From contig NZ_BCRS01000056.1 in assembly GCF_001552715.1 (NCBI RefSeq), positions 1 through 33,740 of the forward strand: a DNA stretch of 33,740 bases, written 5' to 3'. The stretch comes from Mycolicibacterium vaccae NBRC 14118 = CIP 105934. Its GTDB lineage: Bacteria; Actinomycetota; Actinomycetes; Mycobacteriales; Mycobacteriaceae. The translations under genes were made by a program, and so were the position numbers. Each line of letters opens with the position of its first letter. Position 1 is the first letter of the stretch. The notes under the pieces were generated by a model that made no database searches, was not told the origin of the DNA, and saw nothing but the letters and a program-made list of their open reading frames with translations. This document shows positions 22,681 to 32,450 of the stretch, piece after piece.

Positions 22681-23577
22681 GTGAACGACCTGGGAATCGA
22701 CCTGGAGTTGCGGCTGGTCCGGTATTTCACCGTCGTGGCCAGGCATCTGAACTTCAGTCGTGCGGCCGCCGAGCTGCACCTGGCGCAACCGTCATTGAGC
22801 AGACAGATCCAGCGGCTGGAGCGCCGTCTCGGCATTCAGCTGCTGGACCGCACCCCGCAGGGTGTCCTGCTCACCGAGGCCGGCAAGGCGTTCCTGCCCG
22901 AGGCGAAGGCGCTGCTCAAGGCCGCGCGTCAGGCGGTGGTCACCGCGCGGGCCTACACGCCGGCAGGCAAGGTGGTCATCGGATACGTCGAAGACTTGGT
23001 GATCACCCCGGCCGTTCGTGTGCTGCGGAGCCGCCACCCGGACGCCGACATAGGGACGCGTCACCTCGGATGCCACCAGCACTCGGCCCTCGCCGAGGGC
23101 CACGTCGACGTGCTGGTCGCCAGGGCTCCGCTGTTCATCCCGACCGACGACGTCCGGCTCACCGTGCTCTACGAGGAGCCGCGGATGTTGGTGATGTCGG
23201 CAGACCACCCTCTGGCCGGCCGATCGTCGGTGTCGCTGGACGACTTCGCGCGCGACGAGTCGATCATCTGCTCGCACGGCGGGATACAACCCCTCTACCC
23301 GGTGGAGTCCCTTCGGCCCAGTGACCCCGGCCCGATGTCCGAGGTGCCTGTCATCGAGAGTTTCGACGACAGAATCGAACTCGTCGCCGGCGGACAGGCT
23401 GTCGCGGTCCTACCGGTCGGCGACCGGCGCAGCTCCCTTCGCCCCGGCCTGGCGACCGTTCCGCTTGACGGCTTCCCGGCCAGCCCGGTGGTGGTCGCCA
23501 CCCGCGTCGGCGAGGTGAACCCGCTGGTCGTGGACTTCGTGCGGTCCGCGCGCACCCATCTCACCGCCGCTGCGTGA
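22681..23577 (+). CDS. LysR-family transcriptional regulator
   Basis: This is a 298-aa LysR-type regulator. The winged HTH is at about 8-65 (LRLVRYFTVVARHLNFSRAA then LAQPSLSRQIQRLERRLGIQLLDR). The effector domain starts near residue 95 (GKVVIGYVEDLVITPAVRVL) and resembles the BenM/CatM-like inducer-binding fold. GTG start at 22681. It is divergent from the SDR pair, with 117 bp between starts. GGTACC at 22610 and AATACC at 22633 flank an AT-richer patch there, but I cannot define a firm T-N11-A box. It probably regulates the SDR pair and may not belong to the A or B regulons, since neither motif occurs here. Confidence 0.92.
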   Translation: MNDLGIDLELRLVRYFTVVARHLNFSRAAAELHLAQPSLSRQIQRLERRLGIQLLDRTPQGVLLTEAGKAFLPEAKALLKAARQAVVTARAYTPAGKVVIGYVEDLVITPAVRVLRSRHPDADIGTRHLGCHQHSALAEGHVDVLVARAPLFIPTDDVRLTVLYEEPRMLVMSADHPLAGRSSVSLDDFARDESIICSHGGIQPLYPVESLRPSDPGPMSEVPVIESFDDRIELVAGGQAVAVLPVGDRRSSLRPGLATVPLDGFPASPVVVATRVGEVNPLVVDFVRSARTHLTAAA

Positions 23578-23640
23578 TGAATTCGGCTCGCGCGGGAAGT
23601 CTCTTCCTCTGCGACCCGCGCATACGTGAGGATGGACACC

Positions 23641-24714
23641 GTGCAGCTGCCCGTGACACCACCGCTGGAGCCGATGCTGGCCAAGGCGCAGACCGCGGTG
23701 CCCGACCAGCCGGGCGTCTGGTCCTATGAACCCAAGTGGGACGGGTTCCGCGCGCTGGCCTTCCGCGACGGCGATGAGGTCGTGCTGCTGTCGCGCAGCG
23801 GCAAGGACCTGGCCCGCTACTTCCCCGAGGTGCTCGACGCGGTGCGCGACGAACTCGCGCCCCGCTGTGTCCTGGACGGAGAGATCGTCGTCCCGCGCGA
23901 GATCGCCGCGGACGCGAGGAACAAGGCAGGCAGGAGCCGGACCCGACTGGACTGGGAATCGCTGAGCCAGCGCATCCATCCCGCGGAGTCCCGGATCCGG
24001 ATGCTGTCCGAACTGACACCCGCGCACTTCATCGGTTTCGACGCGCTGGCCGTCGGTGACACCTCGCTGCTGAAGGAGCCGTTCCGGAACCGCCGGGAGG
24101 CGCTCGTCGGCGCGGTGAATCACAAGCAGTGGTGTCACGTCACCCGCACCACCGAGGACCCCGCACTCGGGGCGCGCTGGCTCGACGAGTTCGAGGGGGC
24201 CGGACTCGACGGCATCATCGCCAAGCGGCTCGACGGACCGTACCTGCCGGGCAAGCGCGAGATGGTGAAGGTCAAACACCACCGGGACGCCGACTGCGTG
24301 GCGATCGGGTATCGCATCCACAAGAGCGGGGAGGGCATCGGCTCGATCCTGCTCGGCCTCTACCGCGAGGACGGCGAACTCCAGATGGTCGGCGGCGCTG
24401 CGTCGTTCACCGCCAAGGCGCGATTGAAGCTGCTGGCCGACCTGGAACCCCTGCGCATCGGCGACGACATGCGCGACGGCGAGCCGAGCCGATGGAACTC
24501 CGCGGCCGACAAACGCTGGATCCCGGTGCGGCCCGAGCGGGTCTGCGAAGTCGCCTACGACCAGATGGAAGGCAACACCGACGACGGCCGCAGGTTCCGG
24601 CACGCGGTGAGGTTCCTGCGCTGGCGACCGGACCGGGATCCGGCGAGTTGCACCTTCGACCAGCTCGACGTGCCGTTGACCTACGACCTCTACGACGTGT
24701 TGGAGAGCTCCTGA
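23641..24714 (+). CDS. ligC: ATP-dependent DNA ligase, LigC type
   Basis: This is an ATP-dependent DNA ligase of about 357 aa resembling mycobacterial LigC (Rv3731 type). Motif I is SYEPKWDGFR with the adenylated Lys at about residue 32. Further ligase motifs are VLDGEIVV (III), GLDGIIAKRL (IV) and VKVKHHRDADC (V), followed by an OB-fold domain ending in RWRPDRDPASC. It seals nicks in repair, including end joining and base-excision pathways. The GTG at 23641 reproduces the family N-terminus MQLPVTPP; an ATG at 23632 would add three residues but has GAGG immediately against it. The adjacent polymerase/primase gene overlaps its stop by 1 bp (TGATG), so the two are translated together. Confidence 0.93.
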   Translation: MQLPVTPPLEPMLAKAQTAVPDQPGVWSYEPKWDGFRALAFRDGDEVVLLSRSGKDLARYFPEVLDAVRDELAPRCVLDGEIVVPREIAADARNKAGRSRTRLDWESLSQRIHPAESRIRMLSELTPAHFIGFDALAVGDTSLLKEPFRNRREALVGAVNHKQWCHVTRTTEDPALGARWLDEFEGAGLDGIIAKRLDGPYLPGKREMVKVKHHRDADCVAIGYRIHKSGEGIGSILLGLYREDGELQMVGGAASFTAKARLKLLADLEPLRIGDDMRDGEPSRWNSAADKRWIPVRPERVCEVAYDQMEGNTDDGRRFRHAVRFLRWRPDRDPASCTFDQLDVPLTYDLYDVLESS

Positions 24715-25757
24715 TGCCAAGCCCCGCAACCGAAATCGACGTCGACGGCGTCAAGGTCCGGCTGACCAACCCGGACAAGCCGTACTTCCCGAAGCTCGGC
24801 AAGGACGGCACCAAGGGCAAGCTGGTCGAGTACTACCTGGCCGTCGCCGATCCGATGGTGATGCTGCTGCGCGACCGTCCGGTGCATCTGCAGCGGTTCC
24901 CCGACGGCATCGACGGCGAGGAGATCTACCAGAAGCGGGTGCCGCAGAAGCACCCGGACTACCTCGAAACCTGCACTGTCACTTTCCCGTCCGGTCGCAC
25001 CGCGGACGCGCTGAAGATCACCCACCCGTCGGCGATCGCGTGGGCCGCGCAGATGGGAACGGTGACGCTGCACCCGTGGCAGGTGCGCTGCCCGGACACC
25101 GAGCATCCCGACGAGCTGCGCATCGACCTCGATCCCCAGCCGGGCACCGGATTCAAGGAGGCCCGCAGCGTGGCGGTGGATGTGCTGAAGCCGTTGCTGG
25201 ACGAACTCGGTCTGGTCGGCTATCCGAAGACCTCGGGCGGCCGTGGCGTTCATGTGTTCCTGCGCATCGCGACAGACTGGGATTTCACCGCGGTGCGACG
25301 CGCCGGGATCGCCCTGGCCCGTGAGGTGGAGCGGCGCGCCCCGGATGCGGTGACGACGTCCTGGTGGAAGGAGGAGCGTGGCGAGCGACTGTTCATCGAC
25401 TACAACCAGAACGCCCGCGACCGCACCTTCGCGTCGGCGTACTCGGCGCGCAAGACCCCGATCGCGACCGTGTCCACGCCGTTGACGTGGGACGAGTTGC
25501 GTGGCGCCGACCCCGACGACTACACGATCCTGACGGTGCCGGAGTTCGTCGCCGGCCGACCGGATCCGTGGGCCGGCATCGACGAGACGGCACAGTCGAT
25601 CGACAAGCTGCTGGATATGGCGAAGGCCGACGAGGACCGCGGGCTCGGGGACCTGCCGTACCCGCCGAACTACCCGAAGATGCCGGGCGAACCGCCGCGG
25701 GTGCAGCCCAGCAAGAAAGTCGCCGCGCACTGGGACGAAGAGGGAAACCCGAAGTAG
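24714..25757 (+). CDS. LigD-type NHEJ polymerase/primase domain protein (stand-alone)
   Basis: This is a 347-aa stand-alone relative of the LigD polymerase domain (archaeo-eukaryotic primase family). Catalytic Asp residues are D138 and D140 in LRIDLDPQPG, with a third acid likely in LFIDYNQNARDRT. KTSGGRGVHVFL is the phosphate-binding signature of this group. Such enzymes add ribonucleotides at DNA ends or gaps in repair. The ligase and nuclease domains of full LigD are absent; the ligase function is the separate, translationally coupled ligC. The ATG at 24714 shares its A with the ligC stop. Confidence 0.92.
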   Translation: MPSPATEIDVDGVKVRLTNPDKPYFPKLGKDGTKGKLVEYYLAVADPMVMLLRDRPVHLQRFPDGIDGEEIYQKRVPQKHPDYLETCTVTFPSGRTADALKITHPSAIAWAAQMGTVTLHPWQVRCPDTEHPDELRIDLDPQPGTGFKEARSVAVDVLKPLLDELGLVGYPKTSGGRGVHVFLRIATDWDFTAVRRAGIALAREVERRAPDAVTTSWWKEERGERLFIDYNQNARDRTFASAYSARKTPIATVSTPLTWDELRGADPDDYTILTVPEFVAGRPDPWAGIDETAQSIDKLLDMAKADEDRGLGDLPYPPNYPKMPGEPPRVQPSKKVAAHWDEEGNPK

Positions 25758-25861
25758 AGGGCCGGCGTCTGGCATCGGTTCGGGTAACTGCGAGTAGGGT
25801 TGAACCAGTCGGCGCTTTGCCGCCCGGTTGCATCCCGCGGATCGAAGTCGTCGACCTAATG

Positions 25862-25878
25862 GGCCGATCGTTTCGGCC
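25862..25878. repeat. Short hairpin upstream of the gene at 25897
   Basis: GGCCGA and TCGGCC (25862-25867, 25873-25878) are inverse complements around a 5-nt loop, 18 bp before the ATG. It might be a weak terminator of the ligC operon or a 5' leader structure. The rest of 25758-25896 shows nothing else I can name. Confidence 0.3.
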
Positions 25879-25896
25879 GCAGACGGGAGCGTCGCC

Positions 25897-26205
25897 ATGA
25901 CGCCACAAGCAACTCGGAACGACCATGGGCCGCAAGCTCCGTACGGCAACCCGAGACCGCGATTGACACCGAGCGCCGTTCGGGTGGGGTTTGCCGATGG
26001 CGCATGGTGGTCTCGCAGCGAAGAACTTTCCGCAGAACTGCCGAACCTCTCGCCGCTCGAACGGAAAAGCCTGGACGAGGCCACCGACGCACGGCTGCGC
26101 TGGGAGTCAGAGGGTGGAGCTGGACCTCCCAGCCACGCGGGGCATCCGGAGATCCGTTATCCGCAGTTGCTGAGTACCGCGGCAGCTGAGATCGTCCATG
26201 AATAG
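25897..26205 (+). CDS. Short protein with a DUF5994-like N-terminus, possibly truncated
   Basis: This is a 102-aa protein. Residues 22-50 (PRLTPSAVRVGFADGAWWSRSEELSAELP) resemble the conserved start of the actinobacterial DUF5994 family, which is normally longer. After NLSP the sequence diverges into a charged region (LERKSLDEATDARLRWESEGG) that does not look like that family. It may be a truncated or chimeric copy, or a distinct short family. ATG at 25897 with GGGAG about 8 nt upstream. No membrane segment or signal peptide. Function unknown. Confidence 0.6.
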   Translation: MTPQATRNDHGPQAPYGNPRPRLTPSAVRVGFADGAWWSRSEELSAELPNLSPLERKSLDEATDARLRWESEGGAGPPSHAGHPEIRYPQLLSTAAAEIVHE

Positions 26206-26214
26206 GGATTGACC

Positions 26215-26418
26215 ATGACAGTGCACGTAACGCGCGACGACGGTGTCACCGACGACTTCGCCCGCTTCGGTGACCGCTACATCAGACATACGGACGGCTC
26301 ACTGGAGGTCATCCGAGCCGGGACCATGCAGGCCAAGACCTATCAGGCGGGACGCTGGTCGGACGTGAGTGGTGACGAGAAGCGCGCACATCGTCGACTG
26401 TTCCGGCACCGCGCATAG
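26215..26418 (+). CDS. Small hypothetical protein (67 aa)
   Basis: This is a 67-aa basic-tailed soluble protein (MTVHVTRDDGVTDDFARFGD, later SGDEKRAHRRLFRHRA). The ATG at 26215 has AGGGA 7 nt upstream, and the gene begins 9 bp after the stop of the gene at 25897, which supports it being real and co-transcribed. A TTG at 26209 is an alternative start. I recognise no family. Confidence 0.55.
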   Translation: MTVHVTRDDGVTDDFARFGDRYIRHTDGSLEVIRAGTMQAKTYQAGRWSDVSGDEKRAHRRLFRHRA

Positions 26419-26465
26419 CGAGGCAACCGCGTCGGTGACCAGCGCGGCCGGATACCCTGCTGTGC

Positions 26466-26921
26466 ATGTCGACCGCCACCCTCCGGAAGTTGCTGGCCAC
26501 CCTGGCGATCGTCGGGATGCTCGTCAGCGGCATCGGAGTCGCGACGATGATGATCTTCGGCACCCGCGGCCAGCAGGAGATCAGCGCCCCGGAGCGCAGG
26601 CCGCCGACGCCACCGCCCCCGTCGGTGCCCACGAACGAGGAGTTCCTCATCGGCGTCGTCGTCACCGCACAGAACTGCGACCCGGCCGGGGCCTGCTTTT
26701 ACACCTATACGATCGACCCCAAATATGTTGGGCTGCACCCTTTCCCGGAGGCCCCGTTCACCGTGGAGTATGAGGTGGTGGGCGGGCACGTGCCGCAGCC
26801 CGGACAGTTCACCGTGGAAGGTGACCAGGCCCAGATCCTCAAGGACGTCGTCGTCGAGGGGCCGCCCGGTGCGCAGCTGTCCGCGCGGGTCGTCCGGGTG
26901 GTGGGGTCGCCGGCGCCATGA
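26466..26921 (+). CDS. Membrane-anchored or secreted hypothetical protein (151 aa)
   Basis: This is a 151-aa protein with a short basic N-terminus and one hydrophobic segment at about 9-31 (LLATLAIVGMLVSGIGVATMM), acting as a signal anchor or uncleaved signal. It is followed by a Pro-rich linker (PERRPPTPPPPSVP) and an outside-facing beta-rich domain with a cysteine pair (NCDPAGACF) that could form a disulfide. No family recognised. Its stop overlaps the ATG of the thioesterase gene by 4 bp (ATGA), so the two are coupled; the functional link is unclear. Confidence 0.75.
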   Translation: MSTATLRKLLATLAIVGMLVSGIGVATMMIFGTRGQQEISAPERRPPTPPPPSVPTNEEFLIGVVVTAQNCDPAGACFYTYTIDPKYVGLHPFPEAPFTVEYEVVGGHVPQPGQFTVEGDQAQILKDVVVEGPPGAQLSARVVRVVGSPAP

Positions 26922-27670
26922 CCACACCTGCTGCGCGCAGTCGCTGGATGCGCAACTTCCATCCGTCGCCGACCGCCCGGATCCGACTGGTCTGCTTCCC
27001 GCACGCCGGCGGTTCGGCCAGCTACTACTTCCCGATGTCGGCGGCGCTGGCACCGGAGTTCGACGTGTTCGGTGTGCAGTATCCCGGGCGCCAGGACCGC
27101 TACAGCGAACCGTTCATCGAGACCATCGACGAGCTCGCGGACCAGGCGCATGCCGCGTTGAGCGCGGTGCCTGACGCGCCGCTGGCGTTCTTCGGGCACA
27201 GCATGGGCGCGGTGCTCGCCTTCGAGGTGGCCCGACGCTGCGAAGCCGCGGGAGACCGGAAGGTCCTCACGGTCTTCGCGTCCGGGTCGCGGGCGCCCAG
27301 TCGGTACGGCGACGAACGTCAGGCCAAGACCGACACCGAACTGGTCCGCGTGATGCGTGAACTCGGCGGCACCGACCCGCGGGTGCTGGAGAACCCCGAT
27401 CTGCTGGCGACATTTCTGCCCGCCTTCGGCAACGACTACCGCGCGCTGCAGGACTATCACCGCGGGCCCGACGTGGGGATCAGCGCGCCGGTGGTGGTGA
27501 TGACCGCGACCGACGACCCGAAGACCAGCGTCGACGACGCCCGCGCGTGGCACGGGCACACGACCGGCGGTGGTGAGGTGCACACCTTCGCCGGCGGCCA
27601 CTTCTACCTGGAGAAACAACCCCAGAAGGTGGTCGAGGTGGTCGCACGGACGCTGCGGGACCTCGGTTAG
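26918..27670 (+). CDS. Type II thioesterase (alpha/beta hydrolase, TesA-like)
   Basis: This is a 250-aa thioesterase of the family that edits polyketide and nonribosomal peptide synthases. Features are LVCFPHAGGSASYYFPM near the start (oxyanion region), the nucleophile elbow GHSMGA with S95, a likely Asp in MTATDDPKTS and His in FAGGHFYLEKQP. Such enzymes hydrolyse mis-primed acyl groups from carrier domains. No PKS or NRPS gene is in the window, so its partner lies elsewhere. It is coupled by ATGA overlap to the membrane protein gene at 26466. Confidence 0.92.
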   Translation: MTTPAARSRWMRNFHPSPTARIRLVCFPHAGGSASYYFPMSAALAPEFDVFGVQYPGRQDRYSEPFIETIDELADQAHAALSAVPDAPLAFFGHSMGAVLAFEVARRCEAAGDRKVLTVFASGSRAPSRYGDERQAKTDTELVRVMRELGGTDPRVLENPDLLATFLPAFGNDYRALQDYHRGPDVGISAPVVVMTATDDPKTSVDDARAWHGHTTGGGEVHTFAGGHFYLEKQPQKVVEVVARTLRDLG

Positions 27671-27690
27671 GTTCTCGGGACCCTCCGGCC

Positions 27691-27756
27691 GAGATCGACG
27701 TCGCGGTCGTCAGCTCCGTCGTCTGAGGGTCGCGCGACGACCCGGATGTCGATCTC
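27691..27756. terminator. Nested hairpins between convergent genes, candidate bidirectional terminator
   Basis: GAGATCGAC (27691-27699) pairs with GTCGATCTC (27748-27756). Inside them GGGTCG and CGACCC (27727-27732, 27738-27743) form a 6-bp hairpin with a 5-nt loop. No T-run follows, as is common for mycobacterial terminators. It lies between the convergent stops at 27670 and 27808. Confidence 0.5.
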
Positions 27757-27807
27757 GCCCAGAGCACCGCGGCAGGTACCTGCCTGCTGTTGTGAGCACC
27801 GCGCCGG

Positions 27808-28878
27808 TCAGGCGGTCGGCACCACCCCGCGCGGTGTCGGCAGTGGCAGGTCGTTGTACGTCGCGATGCCCGGCGCTGCCGCGACGACGGCCGGGATCGC
27901 GTGGATCGGCGGCATCGCGGTCATGACGTGACCCAGCACGAAGAAATCCTCGAGCGTCTTGGCGTTCTCGATCATGTCCTGCGGCGGCAGGAAGCCCACC
28001 TGCATGTTGACCGTCGGCCGCCCGTCGATGGTGATCTTCCAGCCGTCGCCGTCGAGTTGCCAGTCCGGCTCAAGGGTCTGGCCCTTCTTCCACCGGACGT
28101 TGATGTCGATGACCGTCCTGCCCTGGTGGACGCCCTGCCAGCTGGCGTACACGCCGGCGACGTGACCGGCCGGGATCGTCCACGACGCCATCGCGAGATC
28201 TTCTGTGGTCTGCGCGTATTCGGGCACGCACTTGATCTCATCGAGTTCGATGCCGAGCGCGTCGGCGACCAGCTGCACGGCTTCGGCGAACACGGCCGTG
28301 CCGCGGGAGGCCATCGGCTGCAGGTCCGGGTCGTCGATCGCGGTGCCGAAACCGACGGGCCGCTCGGTGTCGGGGGAGTCGTAGAGCGTGGTGTCGGCGG
28401 ATTCGGCGATCGTGACCTTGTCGATGCGGTCGCATGCGGTGCCCGCCACGATGGCGAGCAGCTCGGCGAAGCCGGGGCTGACGCCGGAACCGAACAATGT
28501 CGACCCGCCGCGCTGGCACGCGTCGGCGAGCTTGTCGCGGTCGGGACCGAGGTTGCGCCCGGTGATGAACGACGCGGAGGCGACGACGTTGACCCCTGCC
28601 TCCAGGATCCGGACGAGCTCGTCGACGTCGATCCACATCGGGTTGTAGACCACGGCGTCCGGCTTCAGCGCGAGCAGCGCGTCGACGTCATTGGTCGCAG
28701 CTATCCCGAGCGGCGCGATGCCGGCGAGCTCACCGGCGTCCCGGCCCACCTTGTCCTCGGACCAGGCGTACAGGCCGACCAGTTCGAGGTTCGGATTGCC
28801 GGCGATGGCCGCCACCGAGGACTTGCCTACGTTTCCCGTCGTCCACTGGACGACCCGATACGACACATTGTTGGGCAC
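27808..28878 (-). CDS. DapB-fold NAD(P)H-dependent dehydrogenase-like protein
   Basis: This is a 356-aa protein with an N-terminal dihydrodipicolinate-reductase-like Rossmann domain (YRVVQWTTGNVGKSSVAAIA, the GxVG-type loop at about 15-18). It is followed by a second domain resembling the C-terminal part of 2,4-diaminopentanoate dehydrogenase-type proteins. Mycobacteria carry many such proteins; few are characterised, and the substrate here is unknown. GTG start at 28878, giving MPNNVSYRVVQWTTG. Single gene, convergent with the thioesterase. Confidence 0.85.
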   Translation of the reverse strand: MPNNVSYRVVQWTTGNVGKSSVAAIAGNPNLELVGLYAWSEDKVGRDAGELAGIAPLGIAATNDVDALLALKPDAVVYNPMWIDVDELVRILEAGVNVVASASFITGRNLGPDRDKLADACQRGGSTLFGSGVSPGFAELLAIVAGTACDRIDKVTIAESADTTLYDSPDTERPVGFGTAIDDPDLQPMASRGTAVFAEAVQLVADALGIELDEIKCVPEYAQTTEDLAMASWTIPAGHVAGVYASWQGVHQGRTVIDINVRWKKGQTLEPDWQLDGDGWKITIDGRPTVNMQVGFLPPQDMIENAKTLEDFFVLGHVMTAMPPIHAIPAVVAAAPGIATYNDLPLPTPRGVVPTA

Positions 28879-28926
28879 TCGCTCAGCATAGGTACGGTGC
28901 TGGTGGCCCGGTCGGATTCGGTGAAA

Positions 28927-29946
28927 TCAGACGGTCGGGGTCAGAGCCGCCTTGCCGGTGCGGGTCTGCCCGGCCCGGTCGATCCAGGTCAGGTCCAGTA
29001 CGTCGCCGGGATAGTGGCGGTCCAGCACCGCTGTCAGGGTCTTGGCGGAGTCGAGCTGGACGCCGTCGAGCACGATCAGGACGTCGCCGGGCAGCAGTCC
29101 GGCCTGCTGGGCCGGGCCGCCGTTCATCACCTCTTGGATCAGCACCCCGGGCTCGTTACGGGGTGTGGTGCGCACACCGACGCCGAGCAGCACCGGCGGG
29201 CCGATGTGCACGGTGTCGGAGGGCACGCCGGCGCGGATCTGGTCGGCCACCGCCATCGCGTCATTGATCGGAATCGCGAAACCCTTGCCGCCGGGACCCA
29301 TCCGGAAGTTCACCGACGCCGCCGTCGTGATGCCCACGACCCGGCCGGCGCCGTCGACCACGGGGCCGCCGGAATCGCCTGCGCGGACCGGCGCGGCGAA
29401 CTCGAACAGCCCGGTCAGCTCGTCCTTGGACCCGGTCAGAGTGTCCTCGGCCTCGACGGTGCGGCCGAAGCCGGTCAGCGTGCCGACCTCACGGGTCAAC
29501 GGTGCATTGGTGCCCATCGCGTTGCCCAGCGCGATGACGGGTTGCCCGGGGGCCAGGGCGTAGGCGTCACCGATGACCGCCGCAGGCAGGCCGGCGGCGC
29601 CGATCAGCTGCAGCACCGCGATGTCGCGCCCGCGGTCGTATCCGACCAGCTGCGCCGGATAGGGGCGGCCGTTGACCGTCCCGGTGATGCGGTCGGCGCC
29701 CTGGACCACGTGGAAGTTGGTCAGAATCTGGCCACCGGGATTCAGCACGATCCCGGTGCCGAGACCGATCACGCCCTGGTAGTCGACCTCGGTGTCGATG
29801 CGCACCACCGCAGGTTCGGCCTGGGCCGCCGCGGAGACCGGATCGGCGGGCACGGCGGCCGCCGGCGTCACCGGGGTGACCAGAGCAAGGGCCGCAGCCA
29901 GCGCGAAAAACAGTATCCGTTGTCTGCGAATGAGCCCCATACCCAT
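28927..29946 (-). CDS. Secreted PepA-like trypsin-type serine protease with PDZ domain
   Basis: This is a 339-aa exported protease. A signal peptide with hydrophobic core is at about 11-31 (ILFFALAAALALVTPVTPAA), with probable cleavage near AAA-VPAD. The catalytic triad is H79 (LTNFHVV), D108 (GRDIAVL) and S192 (AGDSGGP). A C-terminal PDZ domain starts near residue 250 (LLGVGV through LLPGDVLIVLDGV). The layout and sequence blocks (LVGYDRGRDIAVLQLIGAAG, GDSGGPVVDGAGRVVGITTA) are those of the mycobacterial PepA/Mtb32A group of HtrA-related cell-wall proteases. Several in-frame starts lie at 29940-29949; the ATG at 29946 is used and no clear RBS was seen. Confidence 0.92.
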   Translation of the reverse strand: MGMGLIRRQRILFFALAAALALVTPVTPAAAVPADPVSAAAQAEPAVVRIDTEVDYQGVIGLGTGIVLNPGGQILTNFHVVQGADRITGTVNGRPYPAQLVGYDRGRDIAVLQLIGAAGLPAAVIGDAYALAPGQPVIALGNAMGTNAPLTREVGTLTGFGRTVEAEDTLTGSKDELTGLFEFAAPVRAGDSGGPVVDGAGRVVGITTAASVNFRMGPGGKGFAIPINDAMAVADQIRAGVPSDTVHIGPPVLLGVGVRTTPRNEPGVLIQEVMNGGPAQQAGLLPGDVLIVLDGVQLDSAKTLTAVLDRHYPGDVLDLTWIDRAGQTRTGKAALTPTV

Positions 29947-29991
29947 CAATAGTGGCTGCGACGTCGGCTGCTGTCGACGTGGGCCGTTTTC

Positions 29992-30744
29992 TCAGTCCTC
30001 GACCGCGACGCCGCCGCGGGTGCGCTTACGCCTGCCGAGCACCGATGTCTTGCCGTCAGGCCGGCGATTGCGGAGTTTGCCGTCGGACTCGTCCTCGGTG
30101 TCGGGCGCGTCCTCGCTGTCCGATGCGGCGTCGGCCGTGGGCGCCGGTTCGTCCTCGACGGCTTCGGTCTCCTCGGCGGTCTCGGTCTCCTCGTCCTCGG
30201 TGTCGGACGTGTCGGTGTCGGCAGTTTCGCCGTCGGTTTCGGTGGCGTCCGCGTCGGAACCGGCCCGCCGGCCCCTGCGCTCCTTGCGCGCCTTGGCCTT
30301 GAGCGGTTTCGGCGGCGGAGGCGGCAGTTCGGCGGCGAACGCCAGGTAGAACGCGAGCACGCCGAGAAGCGCCAGCGCGGCCGCAGCCCCGTAGATGCCG
30401 AAGAACCACTGGCCGGCCGAATCCAGCGGCACCCAGATCTCAGTGACCGCGGTGCCGATGATCAGCACGCCGGCCAGCACGTGCAGCGCGATCGAGGCCG
30501 TGCGCAGGTTCAGCGCCATCTGCGGCGTGCCGAACTCGGGGCGACGGGTGCGCAGCAGCGTGAACACCACGGGAAGCGCGGCCAGGCCGATCAGTGCGCC
30601 GACCACGATGCGCAGCACGGTGCCCAGTGTGGGGGAGATGTCGCCCAGCAGCTCGGGCGTCCGGGGAAGGACGAAGAAGAAGTAGAGGACCCCGGCGGCG
30701 ATGGAGAACGACCCGTGCCAGATCACCGCGACGGTGCGGCCCAT
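29992..30744 (-). CDS. Four-TM membrane protein with long acidic tail (Rv3723-like)
   Basis: This is a 250-aa integral membrane protein with four hydrophobic segments: WHGSFSIAAGVLYFFFVLP, LRIVVGALIGLAALPVVFTLL, ALHVLAGVLIIGTAVTEI and FFGIYGAAAALALLGVLAFY. After a Pro run (ELPPPPPKPLK) and a basic stretch comes an Asp/Glu/Thr/Ser-rich, low-complexity tail of about 60 residues and a basic end (GRRKRTRGG). The tail is probably cytoplasmic and disordered. Start at 30744 with GGAGGAGT upstream. Position next to tRNA-Ser, aspC and dnaX resembles the Rv3723 locus of M. tuberculosis (recalled, not searched). Function unknown. Confidence 0.85.
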   Translation of the reverse strand: MGRTVAVIWHGSFSIAAGVLYFFFVLPRTPELLGDISPTLGTVLRIVVGALIGLAALPVVFTLLRTRRPEFGTPQMALNLRTASIALHVLAGVLIIGTAVTEIWVPLDSAGQWFFGIYGAAAALALLGVLAFYLAFAAELPPPPPKPLKAKARKERRGRRAGSDADATETDGETADTDTSDTEDEETETAEETEAVEDEPAPTADAASDSEDAPDTEDESDGKLRNRRPDGKTSVLGRRKRTRGGVAVED

Positions 30745-30813
30745 ACTCCTCCTCCATCGTGTTGCCCGAGGTGCGACCAGCGAGTCGACAGCCGGTCGCA
30801 CCTCGGGCGACTG

Positions 30814-30899
30814 CGGAGGATAGGGGATTTGAACCCCTGAGGGCTATTAACCCAACCCGCGTTCCAGGCGAGCGCCATAGGCCACTAGGCGAATCCTCC
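30814..30899 (-). tRNA. tRNA-Ser (anticodon GGA)
   Basis: Read on the minus strand, the 86-nt sequence starts GGAGGATTCGCC and ends TATCCTCCG. The acceptor stem GGAGGAT pairs with ATCCTCC; the anticodon stem CTCGC/GCGGG closes the loop CTGGAAC with GGA at its centre. A long variable arm, as in class II tRNAs, precedes the T arm GGGGTTCAAATCCCC. CCA is not encoded. TACGAT (plus 30907-30912) about 7 nt upstream is a possible -10. Confidence 0.95.
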
Positions 30900-30921
30900 G
30901 TCGGCAATCGTAGCCGACTGA

Positions 30922-32424
<1,503 letters not shown>

Positions 32425-32450
32425 TCGGACCGGGTCGGTAGCCTGCTTCC

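Noticed and set aside
23410..24729. Long minus-strand open frame opposite ligC
   Set aside because: It mirrors the LysR and ligC coding frames; ligase motifs on the plus strand are unambiguous.
27901..29952. 683-codon plus-strand open frame across two minus-strand genes
   Set aside because: It is a GC-rich mirror frame of the DapB-fold and PepA-like genes, both of which have complete family motifs. The antisense reading has no recognisable domain.
30814..30899. tRNA-Ser as an integration site for the catabolic island
   Set aside because: No integrase, no direct repeat of the tRNA 3' end was seen, and about 8 kb of backbone-like genes separate it from the cluster.
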